Assembly: GCF_041435095.1 (NCBI RefSeq)
Contig: NZ_CP108025.1
Location: 372,001 to 436,000, forward strand
Length of the DNA: 64,000 nt
DNA from: Kitasatospora sp. NBC_00315
GTDB lineage: Bacteria; Actinomycetota; Actinomycetes; Streptomycetales; Streptomycetaceae
Direction of reading: 5' to 3'
In this document: piece by piece, positions 34,621 to 42,346 of the stretch
Position numbering within the stretch: the stretch's first letter is position 1
Layout: every line of letters starts with the position of its first letter
The notes under the pieces: model-generated
Told to the model about the DNA's origin: nothing
The model's input: only the letters and a program-made list of their open reading frames with translations
Database searches by the model: none
Translations under genes and position numbers: made by a program

Positions 34621-35819
34621 GGGGAGGTGACCTCCTGCGAAGCGGGGGTCGGCCCCTCGGGACGCGGTCCGCCCTGGGGCCAGCTCATGGAACCCGGCTT
34701 GCGGGCCTCCCCGCGGATCCTCTTCGACACGACGAACCTACAGGTCAGCTCCTTGATCGCCGCACCCGTGCGGCCGCCGATGTAGACGCCCACCGCGGTG
34801 TCGTCCTTGCGGGCCGGCTGTCGGACGGCGGCGCGTCGGCCGAGGCTGACGCACGCCCCCGCGAAGGCCAGGTCGATCACCGCCGGTTCGGTTCCCGCGA
34901 TGCGGCTCAGCACGGTGTCGGCCGCCAGGGCCCCGAGCGGCCCGGCTGCGTAGCTGCTCATCCGCAGCGGTCGGCCCGACGGTGCGGCGGCGTCGCCGGC
35001 TGCGAGGATGCGGTCGTCGTCGACGCTGGTCAGCGTCTCGTCGGTGAGCAGCCGGCCGAGCGTGTCGGTGCGCAGCCCGCTCGCCGCCGCCAGCTCCGGC
35101 ACGCCGAAGCCCGCCGCCCAGACCGTCAGTGCGCTCGGAAGCACCGCACCCTCGGCGGAACCGTCGGCGAGGACGACCGAATCCGGCCGGACCTCGGTCA
35201 CCACGCCGGCATCGAGCACGGCGACCCCGTGCCGGGCCAGCCACTTGGCGACATATCGGCGCCCCGGAGCGCTCAGGGAGGGTGCCAGCGTCCGGCCGCA
35301 CAGCAGCGTGACGGAGCGTCCCTGCTCGGCCAGCTCGGCGGCCGTCTCGATGCCGGTCAAGCCGCCGCCGACCACGACGACCGGAGCACCGGCGGGCAAC
35401 TCCTCCAGCCTGGCGCGCAGCCGCAGCGCGGACTCGAATTCAGCGATGGGAAGGGCGAACTCGACCGCGCCGGGCACCGAGGACGGTGTCGCCGCGGTGC
35501 TGCCGACCGCGTAGATGACGTAGTCGTAGTCCAGGGTGCGGCCAGACGCCAGCCGCACGGTGCGGGAGGCGGCGTCGATGCGCGTGGCGCTGTCGACGAC
35601 CAGCCGGACGCCCTCGCCGAGCAGCGTGTCGTAGTCGATCGTGGCGTCGCCGGTACCGGCCACGAACTGGTGCAGCCGGATGCGTTCGACGAACTTCGAA
35701 CGGGGATTGACCAGAGTGATGTCGACGTCGGCGTTCATCCGCAGACGGTTGGTCGCGAGCGTTCCGGCGTAGCCACCGCCGATGACCACGACCTTGCTGG
35801 GGTTGCTGTGTTGAGTCAT
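34617..35819 (-). CDS. FAD-dependent NAD(P)H oxidoreductase, NDH-2-like (400 aa)
   Basis: The start is the ATG at 35819. An N-terminal FAD-binding Rossmann motif (VVVIGGGYAGTLATNRL), a second NAD(P)H-binding motif (PVVVVGGGLTGIETAAELAEQG), and the ATG-like FAD motif (DDRILAAGDAAAP) identify a two-dinucleotide-binding-domain flavoprotein of the type II NADH dehydrogenase/AMID class. There is no transmembrane helix, and the C-terminus (RFVVSKRIRGEARKPGSMSWPQGG) is basic. Coupled to the ECF41 sigma gene, which probably controls it. It diverges from gcvH. Confidence 0.9.
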   Translation of the reverse strand: MTQHSNPSKVVVIGGGYAGTLATNRLRMNADVDITLVNPRSKFVERIRLHQFVAGTGDATIDYDTLLGEGVRLVVDSATRIDAASRTVRLASGRTLDYDYVIYAVGSTAATPSSVPGAVEFALPIAEFESALRLRARLEELPAGAPVVVVGGGLTGIETAAELAEQGRSVTLLCGRTLAPSLSAPGRRYVAKWLARHGVAVLDAGVVTEVRPDSVVLADGSAEGAVLPSALTVWAAGFGVPELAAASGLRTDTLGRLLTDETLTSVDDDRILAAGDAAAPSGRPLRMSSYAAGPLGALAADTVLSRIAGTEPAVIDLAFAGACVSLGRRAAVRQPARKDDTAVGVYIGGRTGAAIKELTCRFVVSKRIRGEARKPGSMSWPQGGPRPEGPTPASQEVTSP

Positions 35820-36064
35820 GCCCTCAAGACACCGCCGGCCATGAAGACGTGACACCAGGTGACGTGACGCACGTCACTCCGGCCGGCCGGGCTAGGACGG
35901 CAGCACGGACGGCAGCACGATGGCGAGCAGCCGCACCCTGCCCGACACCGACCCGCCCCGTTCGAGTGAGCATCCACGCCGGGCCGCCCGGTTCGTAGCA
36001 GGCTTCTCGCCGGCGCCCTGTCTGTTGTCGGGCGCCGCAACGGCGATTCCCGTGGAGGGCCGGT

Positions 36065-36460
36065 ATGACGAACATCCCGAGTGACCGCAGGTACAGCAAG
36101 GACCACGAGTGGGTTCTTTCCCTGGGCAGGAACGAGGCGCGGATCGGCATCACCGACCACGCACAGCGACAGCTCGGGGACATCGTGTTCGTCGAGCAGC
36201 CGAGGGTAGGGGATCGATTCGATGCCGCCGAGCCCTTCGGCAGCGTGGAGTCGGTCAAGGCGGTCTCCGAGATCTTCATGCCGGTCGGCGGCACCGTCTC
36301 GACGATCAACGACACCCTCGGCGACGATCCGGAGACCCTCAACACCGATCCCTACGGGGACGGCTGGATCGTGCAGGTCGGCCTCACCGACTCGAAGGAG
36401 CTCGACGAACTGCTGAGCGCGGAACAGTACGAGGACTACATCGGCGAGAAGGCCCGGTAG
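36065..36460 (+). CDS. gcvH: Glycine cleavage system H protein (131 aa)
   Basis: ATG after GGAGGG. Lipoyl carrier of the glycine cleavage system: YSKDHEWVLSLGRNEARIGITDHAQRQLGDIVFVEQP, then GSVESVKAVSEIFMPVGGTV with the lipoylated Lys65, and NTDPYGDGWIVQVGL. Length and motifs are normal, so it should be functional. No gcvT or gcvP is near, which is unusual for the partner genes but common enough for extra copies of gcvH; this may be a second, dispersed copy. Confidence 0.92.
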   Translation: MTNIPSDRRYSKDHEWVLSLGRNEARIGITDHAQRQLGDIVFVEQPRVGDRFDAAEPFGSVESVKAVSEIFMPVGGTVSTINDTLGDDPETLNTDPYGDGWIVQVGLTDSKELDELLSAEQYEDYIGEKAR

Positions 36461-36567
36461 CACAGGCGCCCCTCGCCCCCCACAGACCGTCCGTACGGCG
36501 CCTGATCAGCGGACCGTCGGCCTCCGGCCCGACGAGCCGCGCCGCGCCGTCCTGACGCAAAGGGGCG

Positions 36568-36604
36568 CGTCCTCGCCCTCGCCCCCGGGGACGGGGCGAG
36601 GACG
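36568..36604. terminator. Hairpin between convergent gcvH and VOC genes
   Basis: CGTCCTCGCCC pairs with GGGCGAGGACG (11 bp) around a GC-rich loop that may pair further. It lies about 110 bp after gcvH and 14 bp after the VOC-gene stop on the other strand. Confidence 0.7.
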
Positions 36605-36617
36605 CCTTCGCCGGCCC

Positions 36618-37052
36618 TCAGTCGACACAGAACTCGTTGCCCTCGATGTCCTGCATCGGGATGCACGACTCGTTGACGTCATCGGCAAACAGCGTTCGCA
36701 CGTGCACCGCGCCGAGCGAGACCAGTCGTGCGCACTCGGCCTCGAGTGTGGCGAGGCGCTCCTCGCCCACGAGTCCGGTGCCGACCCGCACGTCAAGATG
36801 CAGCCGGTTCTTGGCGGCCTTTCCTTCGGGGACGCGCTGGAAATACAGGCGCGGGCCCACACCTGACGGGTCGCCGCAGGCGAACCATGCGTCCTGCTGC
36901 TCCGGTGGCAGCGAGTGCTTGAAGTCGTCCCAGGTGGCAAACCCCTCCGGTGGCGGCGGCACGACGTACCCCAACACCTCGCACCAGAAACGGGCGAGGC
37001 GCTCAGGTTCTGCGCAGTCGAAGGTGACTTGGAACTTCTTGACAGACATCAT
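36618..37052 (-). CDS. VOC (glyoxalase-like) family protein (144 aa)
   Basis: A single glyoxalase/bleomycin-resistance fold in two beta-alpha-beta-beta-beta halves: VTFDCAEPERLARFWCEVLGY, WFACGDPSGVGPRLYFQRVPEGK, RLHLDVRVGTG and VHVRTLFADDVNESCIPMQDIEGNEFCVD. The metal-binding positions His (LHLD) and Glu (GNEFC) are present. Substrate unknown. ATG codons at 37052 and 37049 are both possible starts. Confidence 0.85.
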   Translation of the reverse strand: MMSVKKFQVTFDCAEPERLARFWCEVLGYVVPPPPEGFATWDDFKHSLPPEQQDAWFACGDPSGVGPRLYFQRVPEGKAAKNRLHLDVRVGTGLVGEERLATLEAECARLVSLGAVHVRTLFADDVNESCIPMQDIEGNEFCVD

Positions 37053-37176
37053 CGGGCCACCCTATTGACGTGTGCTGCTCAGCGACAGCCCGGGGTGCCG
37101 TCGCCGCGCGGCCCGTGCCCACGCGTGCCATGAGTGGCCGCCTCACGCTCGCCGCACCACAACCGACGGGACGGGC

Positions 37177-37209
37177 CAGGCCCAGCCAACGGCACTGTGG
37201 CTGGGCCTG
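37177..37209 (-). terminator. 12-bp hairpin terminator of the SGNH-ricin gene
   Basis: CAGGCCCAGCCA, nine-base loop, TGGCTGGGCCTG, 12 bp beyond the stop codon at 37221. Confidence 0.85.
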
Positions 37210-37220
37210 CGGGGCACCGC

Positions 37221-38768
37221 TCACGCGCCGGGCACCGTCCACCGCTGGTTGGTGCCGGCGTGGCAGTCCCAGATCTCCAACTGGATGCCGTTGGAGGCGC
37301 TGCTGTTGGGTACATCGAGGCAGCGCCCCGAGGCCGGGTTCACCAGGCTGTTGTCCGGGCCCACCTGCCAGACCTGGTTGGCGCCGCCGGTGCAGTCCCA
37401 GACCTCGACAGGAGTGCCGTTGGCGGTGCCGGCACCGGTGACGTCCAGGCACATGCCGACGCCCTGGACGACACCGTCACGGGTGACCCACTGCTGGGCC
37501 ACCGAGCCGTTGCAGTCCCACAGCTGGGCCTTGGTGCCGTTGACGTTCGTGCCGCCGCTGACGTCCAGGCACTTGCCTGCCGCACCCGCGTTCACCGGGC
37601 CGACCCCGGGGTGTCCCCACTGCTGGGCCGCCGTGGCGTTGCAGGTCCACAACTGCGCCGGGGTGCCGTCCGTGGTGGAGCCGTTCGGGTCGTCCAGGCA
37701 CTTGCCGGAGACCAGGTTGCGGTAGGAGCCCTGGTACGCCTGCCACACCTGCGCGCCCGTGCCGTTGCAGGTGGCGAGCTGCGCCTTGGTGCCGTCGGCC
37801 GTACCGCCGCCGGCCGCGTTCAGGCACTTGCCCAGCGCGCGCAATGAGCCGTCGGAGTACGCCGTCCACGTCTGCGCCGAGCCGTGGTTGCAGCCCCACA
37901 ACTGCACGGCCGTGCCGTCGGTGGAACTGCTCCCGTTCACATCGAGGCACTTGCCGGCCGCACCGGCCAGCACCTCGCCGCTCGCGCCGGGCGTGGCCGC
38001 TCCCAGCGACGCGGCCGGGGTGATCCACCCTGCCGCGTCCGCCGCCTGGATGCCCTTGTTCCAGGCGGTGGCCATCTTCTGGTAGCCGACGTCGCCGGGG
38101 TGGATACCGTCGGGGCCGATGTCCGCGGCGGTGACGGCACTCATGTCGACGAACTCGACGTGCTTGCCCTGGGCCTGCTTGCTCTGGACCATGTCGGGAA
38201 TCGCCGCGTTGTACGCGGGTGTCAGTGACACCAGCGAGGGGAGCGTGGCGCCCGGGAGGTTGGCGACCATCACCGACACGCCGGGGTCGGCGGTCAGGAT
38301 CTGGTCGACCAGAGCGCTGAGCCGGGCCGGTGCGTTGGACACGTCGTGGTTCTGTATCAGGTCGCTCGTGCCGACGATCAACGTCACCACGTTCGGCCTG
38401 TACCTGGTGAGCGACGCGTTCGCCAGGCCGGCCACCGCGTCGATGCGGTATCCGGGATGGCCCTCGTTGTCCGGGTCGGCCATGGTGCCCTCCCGGACCG
38501 AGCCGACGAAGTCCAGTTGGTGGCCCTCTCCGGTCAACTCGTCCCACAGTGGACCCCGGTAGCCGTTCCCGGTGCTGCTGTGGGAGCCGTAGGTGAAGGA
38601 GGCGCCGACCGGCAGCAGCCGCACGGCGGCGGCGGACGCGGCCGAGGCCGCCGTGGCCCGGACGGTCGCCGGCCCGGCGGTGGCACCGGCAGCCTGCGAC
38701 GCACTCGTCCAGGCGCCGCCGACCGCCGTCACCAGGGCCAGGACGGCAACCGCAACTGACTTCTTCAT
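37221..38768 (-). CDS. Secreted SGNH-type hydrolase with two ricin-type lectin domains (515 aa)
   Basis: Signal peptide 1-26 (KKSVAVAVLALVTAVGGAW, SQA). SGNH/GDSL hydrolase domain about 45-245: LLPVGASFTYG with nucleophile Ser57 (GAS instead of GDS), GYRGPLWDEL, VGTSDLIQN (block III Asn is not at the usual spot), and block V DGIHPGDVGYQKMA with the catalytic Asp and His. Two ricin B-type beta-trefoils follow at about 262-388 and 392-513, with repeated KCLDVN/QLWxC/QxW units. Probably an exported carbohydrate esterase that deacetylates glycan chains while the lectins bind the polymer. Confidence 0.88.
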   Translation of the reverse strand: MKKSVAVAVLALVTAVGGAWTSASQAAGATAGPATVRATAASAASAAAVRLLPVGASFTYGSHSSTGNGYRGPLWDELTGEGHQLDFVGSVREGTMADPDNEGHPGYRIDAVAGLANASLTRYRPNVVTLIVGTSDLIQNHDVSNAPARLSALVDQILTADPGVSVMVANLPGATLPSLVSLTPAYNAAIPDMVQSKQAQGKHVEFVDMSAVTAADIGPDGIHPGDVGYQKMATAWNKGIQAADAAGWITPAASLGAATPGASGEVLAGAAGKCLDVNGSSSTDGTAVQLWGCNHGSAQTWTAYSDGSLRALGKCLNAAGGGTADGTKAQLATCNGTGAQVWQAYQGSYRNLVSGKCLDDPNGSTTDGTPAQLWTCNATAAQQWGHPGVGPVNAGAAGKCLDVSGGTNVNGTKAQLWDCNGSVAQQWVTRDGVVQGVGMCLDVTGAGTANGTPVEVWDCTGGANQVWQVGPDNSLVNPASGRCLDVPNSSASNGIQLEIWDCHAGTNQRWTVPGA

Positions 38769-39103
38769 GAACGGACCTCACCTCTCGGGATCGGATCTGA
38801 CATCAACTCGGCGCCCGATAGTGATCGGTGTCGCCGTACGGTGGCGCTTCCGGTGGGCCTGTCGCCTGTCGGTCAGGAGACACGCCGGACCTGGTTCGGT
38901 CCTCCGTTGCTGCTCACTGGTCCGCTGGCCGGCGCCGCCGTTCGCGGGCCACTGCACGATCTCGGGATCCGGACACACCGCCCGGCCCGGTTCCGCGAGC
39001 GCGTTGCGCCGCCCATCCGTTGCCGGTGGAGCTCCGTCGGCCCTCGGTGACGGAGGCGCCCGGAGGGATGAGGCGCACCTGGGTGTTGCTGCCGGCGGCC
39101 CGG

Positions 39104-39140
39104 CGGTCCACCCGCCCCCCCGGGGGGGGCGGGTGGACCG
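39104..39140 (-). terminator. Nearly perfect 36-bp palindromic hairpin
   Basis: CGGTCCACCCGCCCCCCC followed directly by GGGGGGGGCGGGTGGACCG. It lies 64 bp past the stop of the GH59-like gene. The long G/C homopolymers make this a spot where base calls should be checked. Confidence 0.8.
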
Positions 39141-39203
39141 GCGGCCGGTACCGGCCGGCTGCCCGGCGACCGGCGACCGGCGACCCGCGACCCGCGGAGA
39201 GCG

Positions 39204-41603
39204 TCACGTGGTGGGCAGCGTCCACCTCTGGTTGTTGCCGGTGTTGCAGTCCCAGATCTCCAGCTGGGTGCCGTCGGTGGTGCTGGCGTTGGGGATGTCG
39301 AGGCAGCGGCCGGACTGCGGGTTGACCAGGGCTCCGGTCGACGCGGTGTAGGTCCACCTCTGGTTGTTGCCGCCGTTGCAGTACCACAGCTCGACGAGGG
39401 TGCCGTTGGCGGCGCCGCCGTTGCCGGTGACCTCCACGCACTTGCCGAGGAGCTGGAGGGTGCCGTCGGACGCGACGGTGACCTGCTGGGCGCTGGAGTT
39501 GTTGCAGGTCCAGATCTGGATCTTGTTGCCGTTGGTGGTGGAGCCGGTGTTGTCGTCCAGGCACTTGCCGCCGTTGGCCGACACGACCGGCCCGGTGCCG
39601 CCCGGGGTGCCGCCGGTGCCGCCACCGGTGCCGGGGGTGATGTTGAGGTTGTCGAACTGGTCGGTGCGGTAGCCCTGGATGCCCAGGCCGGCCTGCCCGC
39701 TGGAGAAGGAGCCGTCGGTGACGGAGCCGAACTGGTTGCCGTCGAGCTTAGCGCTGATCGTGGCGCCCTGGAAGGTGAAGGACAGGTTGTGCCAGCTGCC
39801 GGTGCCGAGCGCGGTGGTGGTGCCGGTGGCCAGGGTGTGGTTGGAGCCGTCGGTGTACATCTTCTCGATCCACCACTGGCCGGTGTCACGGATGCGCAGG
39901 TAGTACGCGTTCATGTGCGACTGCGGGCGCTGCTGGGCGTTGGCCCGGCCGATCAGCTCGGTGGTGCCCGCGCTCTGCAGGAGCACGTCCGCGCTGACGG
40001 TGTAGTTCGACCAGGTGGTGTCGCCGATCAGCGAGTAGCTGTCGGAGTCGTCCTGCCACTCGATCGGCTTGACCGGCGCCATCTGCTGCACGCACTGACC
40101 GGAGCGGCCGGTGCAGGGCTGGACCTCGAAGGATCCCTGCATGTCGGACAGGTACTTCGCCTCCGTGCCGTTGCCGTAGCTGTCGAAGGTGTCGGAGTAC
40201 GGCAGCGCGAGAGCGTGCGCGGCCGGCGGTGTCGCGGTGCCCTTGCCGCCGCCGGCGACCGTGGTGACGGTGTAGACGTATCCGGGCTGCAGGGTCAGCG
40301 AGTACGCGCCGTTGCTCGGCGTGACGTCCTGGGTGTGGACGAAGGACGTCGACGCGCTCGGCGAGTTCACGTTGGTGGCCCAGACGTGCACGGTGCCGGT
40401 CGACAGGCCGCCCTTGACGGCGAAGTTCACCGTCTGCGACGAGCCGGACGTGGTGGTCTCCAGGATCGTCGAGTAGTCCGAGGACGTGTTCGACCTGACG
40501 GTGACGTACGTGCCGTTGGACTCGGCGCCGCCGAGGTAGCCGGAGGACGAGTCGATGAACTTCCATCCCGGCTTGGTGAACTGGGTGACCTGCGCGGTGG
40601 CCCAGGTGCTCGCGCCGATCGAGTAGTTGCCCGACCAGGGTGAGCCGGCGGTCGCCAGACCGACGGTGTTGTAGGGAAGGTTGGGGTAGATCGCGGCAAT
40701 CAGCGGCCAGTTGAAGTAGCTGGTCATCTTCGCGTCGACGTAGCCCCGGGTGATGGCCCGGATCAGCGCCGGGGCGCCGGTGTTCATGTCCTGCGAACCG
40801 TTCTCGCTGTCCCAGAGCGGCTTGCCGTTGTTCTTCGCGGCGGTGCTGCTGGAGCAGGAGTTGGCGTTCCCGCCGTCACCGCCCTCGCAGGAGTAGTGCG
40901 CGCCGATGATCGCGACCGCGTCGTTGAACGCCTGGTTCTTCGCCATGTCGTCGGCGACGCCCCAGCCGCTGTCGTCGGCCACCAGCTTGACGCCGGAGTA
41001 GCCGGCGCTGTTCAGCGCCGAGCGCAGTTGCACGAACCAGTTGGCGTCGTGGCCGCGCTCGTTCCAGCCGCCGAGGTAGCTGATCGTCAGGCCGTGCTGC
41101 TTGGCACAGCCCAGCCAGGAGATGAGGTAGTTGATCGTGTCGGTGGACCAGAAGCCACCGTTGATCCAGCCGGGCGCGGCCCACGCCAGCCCGTACAGGC
41201 CGATGTCGGGGTTACGGGCCTTGGCCTGCTCGGCGAGCCAGAACTCGTAACCCGCGTTGCAGTTGACCACGCCGCGGGAGTGCTCGACGGAGGGCTCGGA
41301 GCCGTCGGTGGAGTTGGCGTCGCCACCGATCTCCAGCTTCAGCAGTTGCAGGTTCGCGCCGTACCCGGGCTTGAACAGGTAGTCCAGGATCTGCGTCTGC
41401 TGGGCCGCCGGATAGTCGGTCAGCAAGCGGGAGTTGCCGCCACCGCCGCTGATCGCGCCGATCCCGTCGAACGTCCGCCCGCCCTGCGTGCCGTCCACGG
41501 TGACGGACGTGGTGGCCGCCTGCGCGGGAACAGTGCTGACCGCGAGCACAGCCGCCAGGAGCGTGAGCACCCACAGTGGTGCGAGTCTCCATAGTCGTGA
41601 CAT
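39204..41603 (-). CDS. GH59-like (galactocerebrosidase family) hydrolase with ricin-type lectin (799 aa)
   Basis: Start taken at the ATG at 41603, nine bases after AAAGG. Signal peptide 1-31 (PAQA). The catalytic TIM barrel spans about 35-330: FDGIGAISGGGGNSRLL, LKLEIGGDANSTDGSEPS, GLAWAAPGWINGG, acid/base Glu182 (GGWNERGHD), nucleophile Glu267 (LWDSENGSQD). A beta-sandwich and a lamin-G-like lectin module (about 480-660) resemble the galactocerebrosidase C-terminal half. A ricin B trefoil covers about 670-799. Expected to release beta-galactosyl or related residues from a glycan or glycolipid. The substrate of bacterial GH59 members is not settled. Confidence 0.85.
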   Translation of the reverse strand: MSRLWRLAPLWVLTLLAAVLAVSTVPAQAATTSVTVDGTQGGRTFDGIGAISGGGGNSRLLTDYPAAQQTQILDYLFKPGYGANLQLLKLEIGGDANSTDGSEPSVEHSRGVVNCNAGYEFWLAEQAKARNPDIGLYGLAWAAPGWINGGFWSTDTINYLISWLGCAKQHGLTISYLGGWNERGHDANWFVQLRSALNSAGYSGVKLVADDSGWGVADDMAKNQAFNDAVAIIGAHYSCEGGDGGNANSCSSSTAAKNNGKPLWDSENGSQDMNTGAPALIRAITRGYVDAKMTSYFNWPLIAAIYPNLPYNTVGLATAGSPWSGNYSIGASTWATAQVTQFTKPGWKFIDSSSGYLGGAESNGTYVTVRSNTSSDYSTILETTTSGSSQTVNFAVKGGLSTGTVHVWATNVNSPSASTSFVHTQDVTPSNGAYSLTLQPGYVYTVTTVAGGGKGTATPPAAHALALPYSDTFDSYGNGTEAKYLSDMQGSFEVQPCTGRSGQCVQQMAPVKPIEWQDDSDSYSLIGDTTWSNYTVSADVLLQSAGTTELIGRANAQQRPQSHMNAYYLRIRDTGQWWIEKMYTDGSNHTLATGTTTALGTGSWHNLSFTFQGATISAKLDGNQFGSVTDGSFSSGQAGLGIQGYRTDQFDNLNITPGTGGGTGGTPGGTGPVVSANGGKCLDDNTGSTTNGNKIQIWTCNNSSAQQVTVASDGTLQLLGKCVEVTGNGGAANGTLVELWYCNGGNNQRWTYTASTGALVNPQSGRCLDIPNASTTDGTQLEIWDCNTGNNQRWTLPTT
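39213..39585 (-). repeat. Ricin-lectin coding segment, inverted copy of 44584-44952
   Basis: The lectin of the GH59-like enzyme and that of the GH92 enzyme share long runs of identical protein (NGGKCLDDNTGSTTNGNK, VTGNGGAANGTLVEL, NPQSGRCLDIPNASTTDG) and very similar DNA in opposite orientation. Confidence 0.75.
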
Positions 41604-41777
41604 GAGTGACATCCTTTACCGGAGGACTGCCGCACAGCGTTCAATCGTGTGCGACTACTGACCAAAAGCCACAGCAACAGGACGTGAACAAACACCCCGT
41701 GCTGATCCGCCTGCAGGGGACGGAAGGTGAGCCACGCCGCCGGGCCCCGGGGTGACTGCCCCAGGTGGAGCGGATCA

Positions 41778-41789
41778 GACAACGTTGTC
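41778..41789. promoter_or_regulatory. Palindrome GACAACGTTGTC in the divergent promoter region
   Basis: A 12-bp perfect palindrome with a central CG, of LacI-family operator type, 175 bp upstream of the GH59-like gene and 560 bp upstream of the GH92 gene. The same core recurs at 42586-42599. Confidence 0.6.
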
Positions 41790-41867
41790 ATATCGGAGCG
41801 GCATGCGGGCAGCAGACACGGAACTCCCTCACTACCCGATCCATGCGTGAGGTGCACCGTCAACCGA

Positions 41868-41881
41868 GGAAAGCGCTCTCC
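41868..41881. promoter_or_regulatory. LacI-type AGCGCT box (GGAAAGCGCTCTCC)
   Basis: A 14-bp near-palindrome with one mismatch, sharing the AGCGCT core with the two boxes in the glucanase locus (16166 and 16488). It lies in the 740-bp divergent region between the GH59-like and GH92 genes. Confidence 0.5.
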
Positions 41882-41884
41882 GAA

Positions 41885-41978
41885 GCTAGCCCGCGATGAC
41901 GGTCGCGTCAATGGCCTGTCCGGGGGAGAGTGGCCCCTGACGCTAGCCAGCAATCATGGTCGCGTCAATGGTCTGGAC
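41885..41978. repeat. Imperfect direct repeat, two copies 57 bp apart
   Basis: GCTAGCCCGCGATGACGGTCGCGTCAATGG at 41885 and GCTAGCCAGCAATCATGGTCGCGTCAATGG at 41942 differ at five of 30 positions and share the block GGTCGCGTCAATGG. They sit in the divergent region just before the GH92 leader and may be regulator-binding sites. Confidence 0.65.
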
Positions 41979-42346
41979 AACTGACCGGACCGCTCGTCGT
42001 TCCGCGCCGACCGCGGCTGCGCGCCCCCAGGGTCGGCAGGGGGGCGCGCCGGCGTCCTCCACCCCCGGCCCCCAGTGCCTCCAGCGTCCGTCAGAGCCTG
42101 CCTGACCTGCAGTCAAGAGGCTGACGGTCGGCGCACTGCGCGCGCCGCCCCGACGCCCGGAACTGAGAGGGTCACACCCCTCGCATGCACCACCACGTTC
42201 AAACACCCATCCTCCGAGGCCCGTTGGATTTTGTGCACTATTTCGGCCCAGAGTGTTGACAGGACTTCCGGAGCTGCCCTTTGCTGTGCGGGACTCACCC
42301 CCCACCGGCGCCGCAACAGCCGTGCCGTCCACATCGGGAGCCACAT

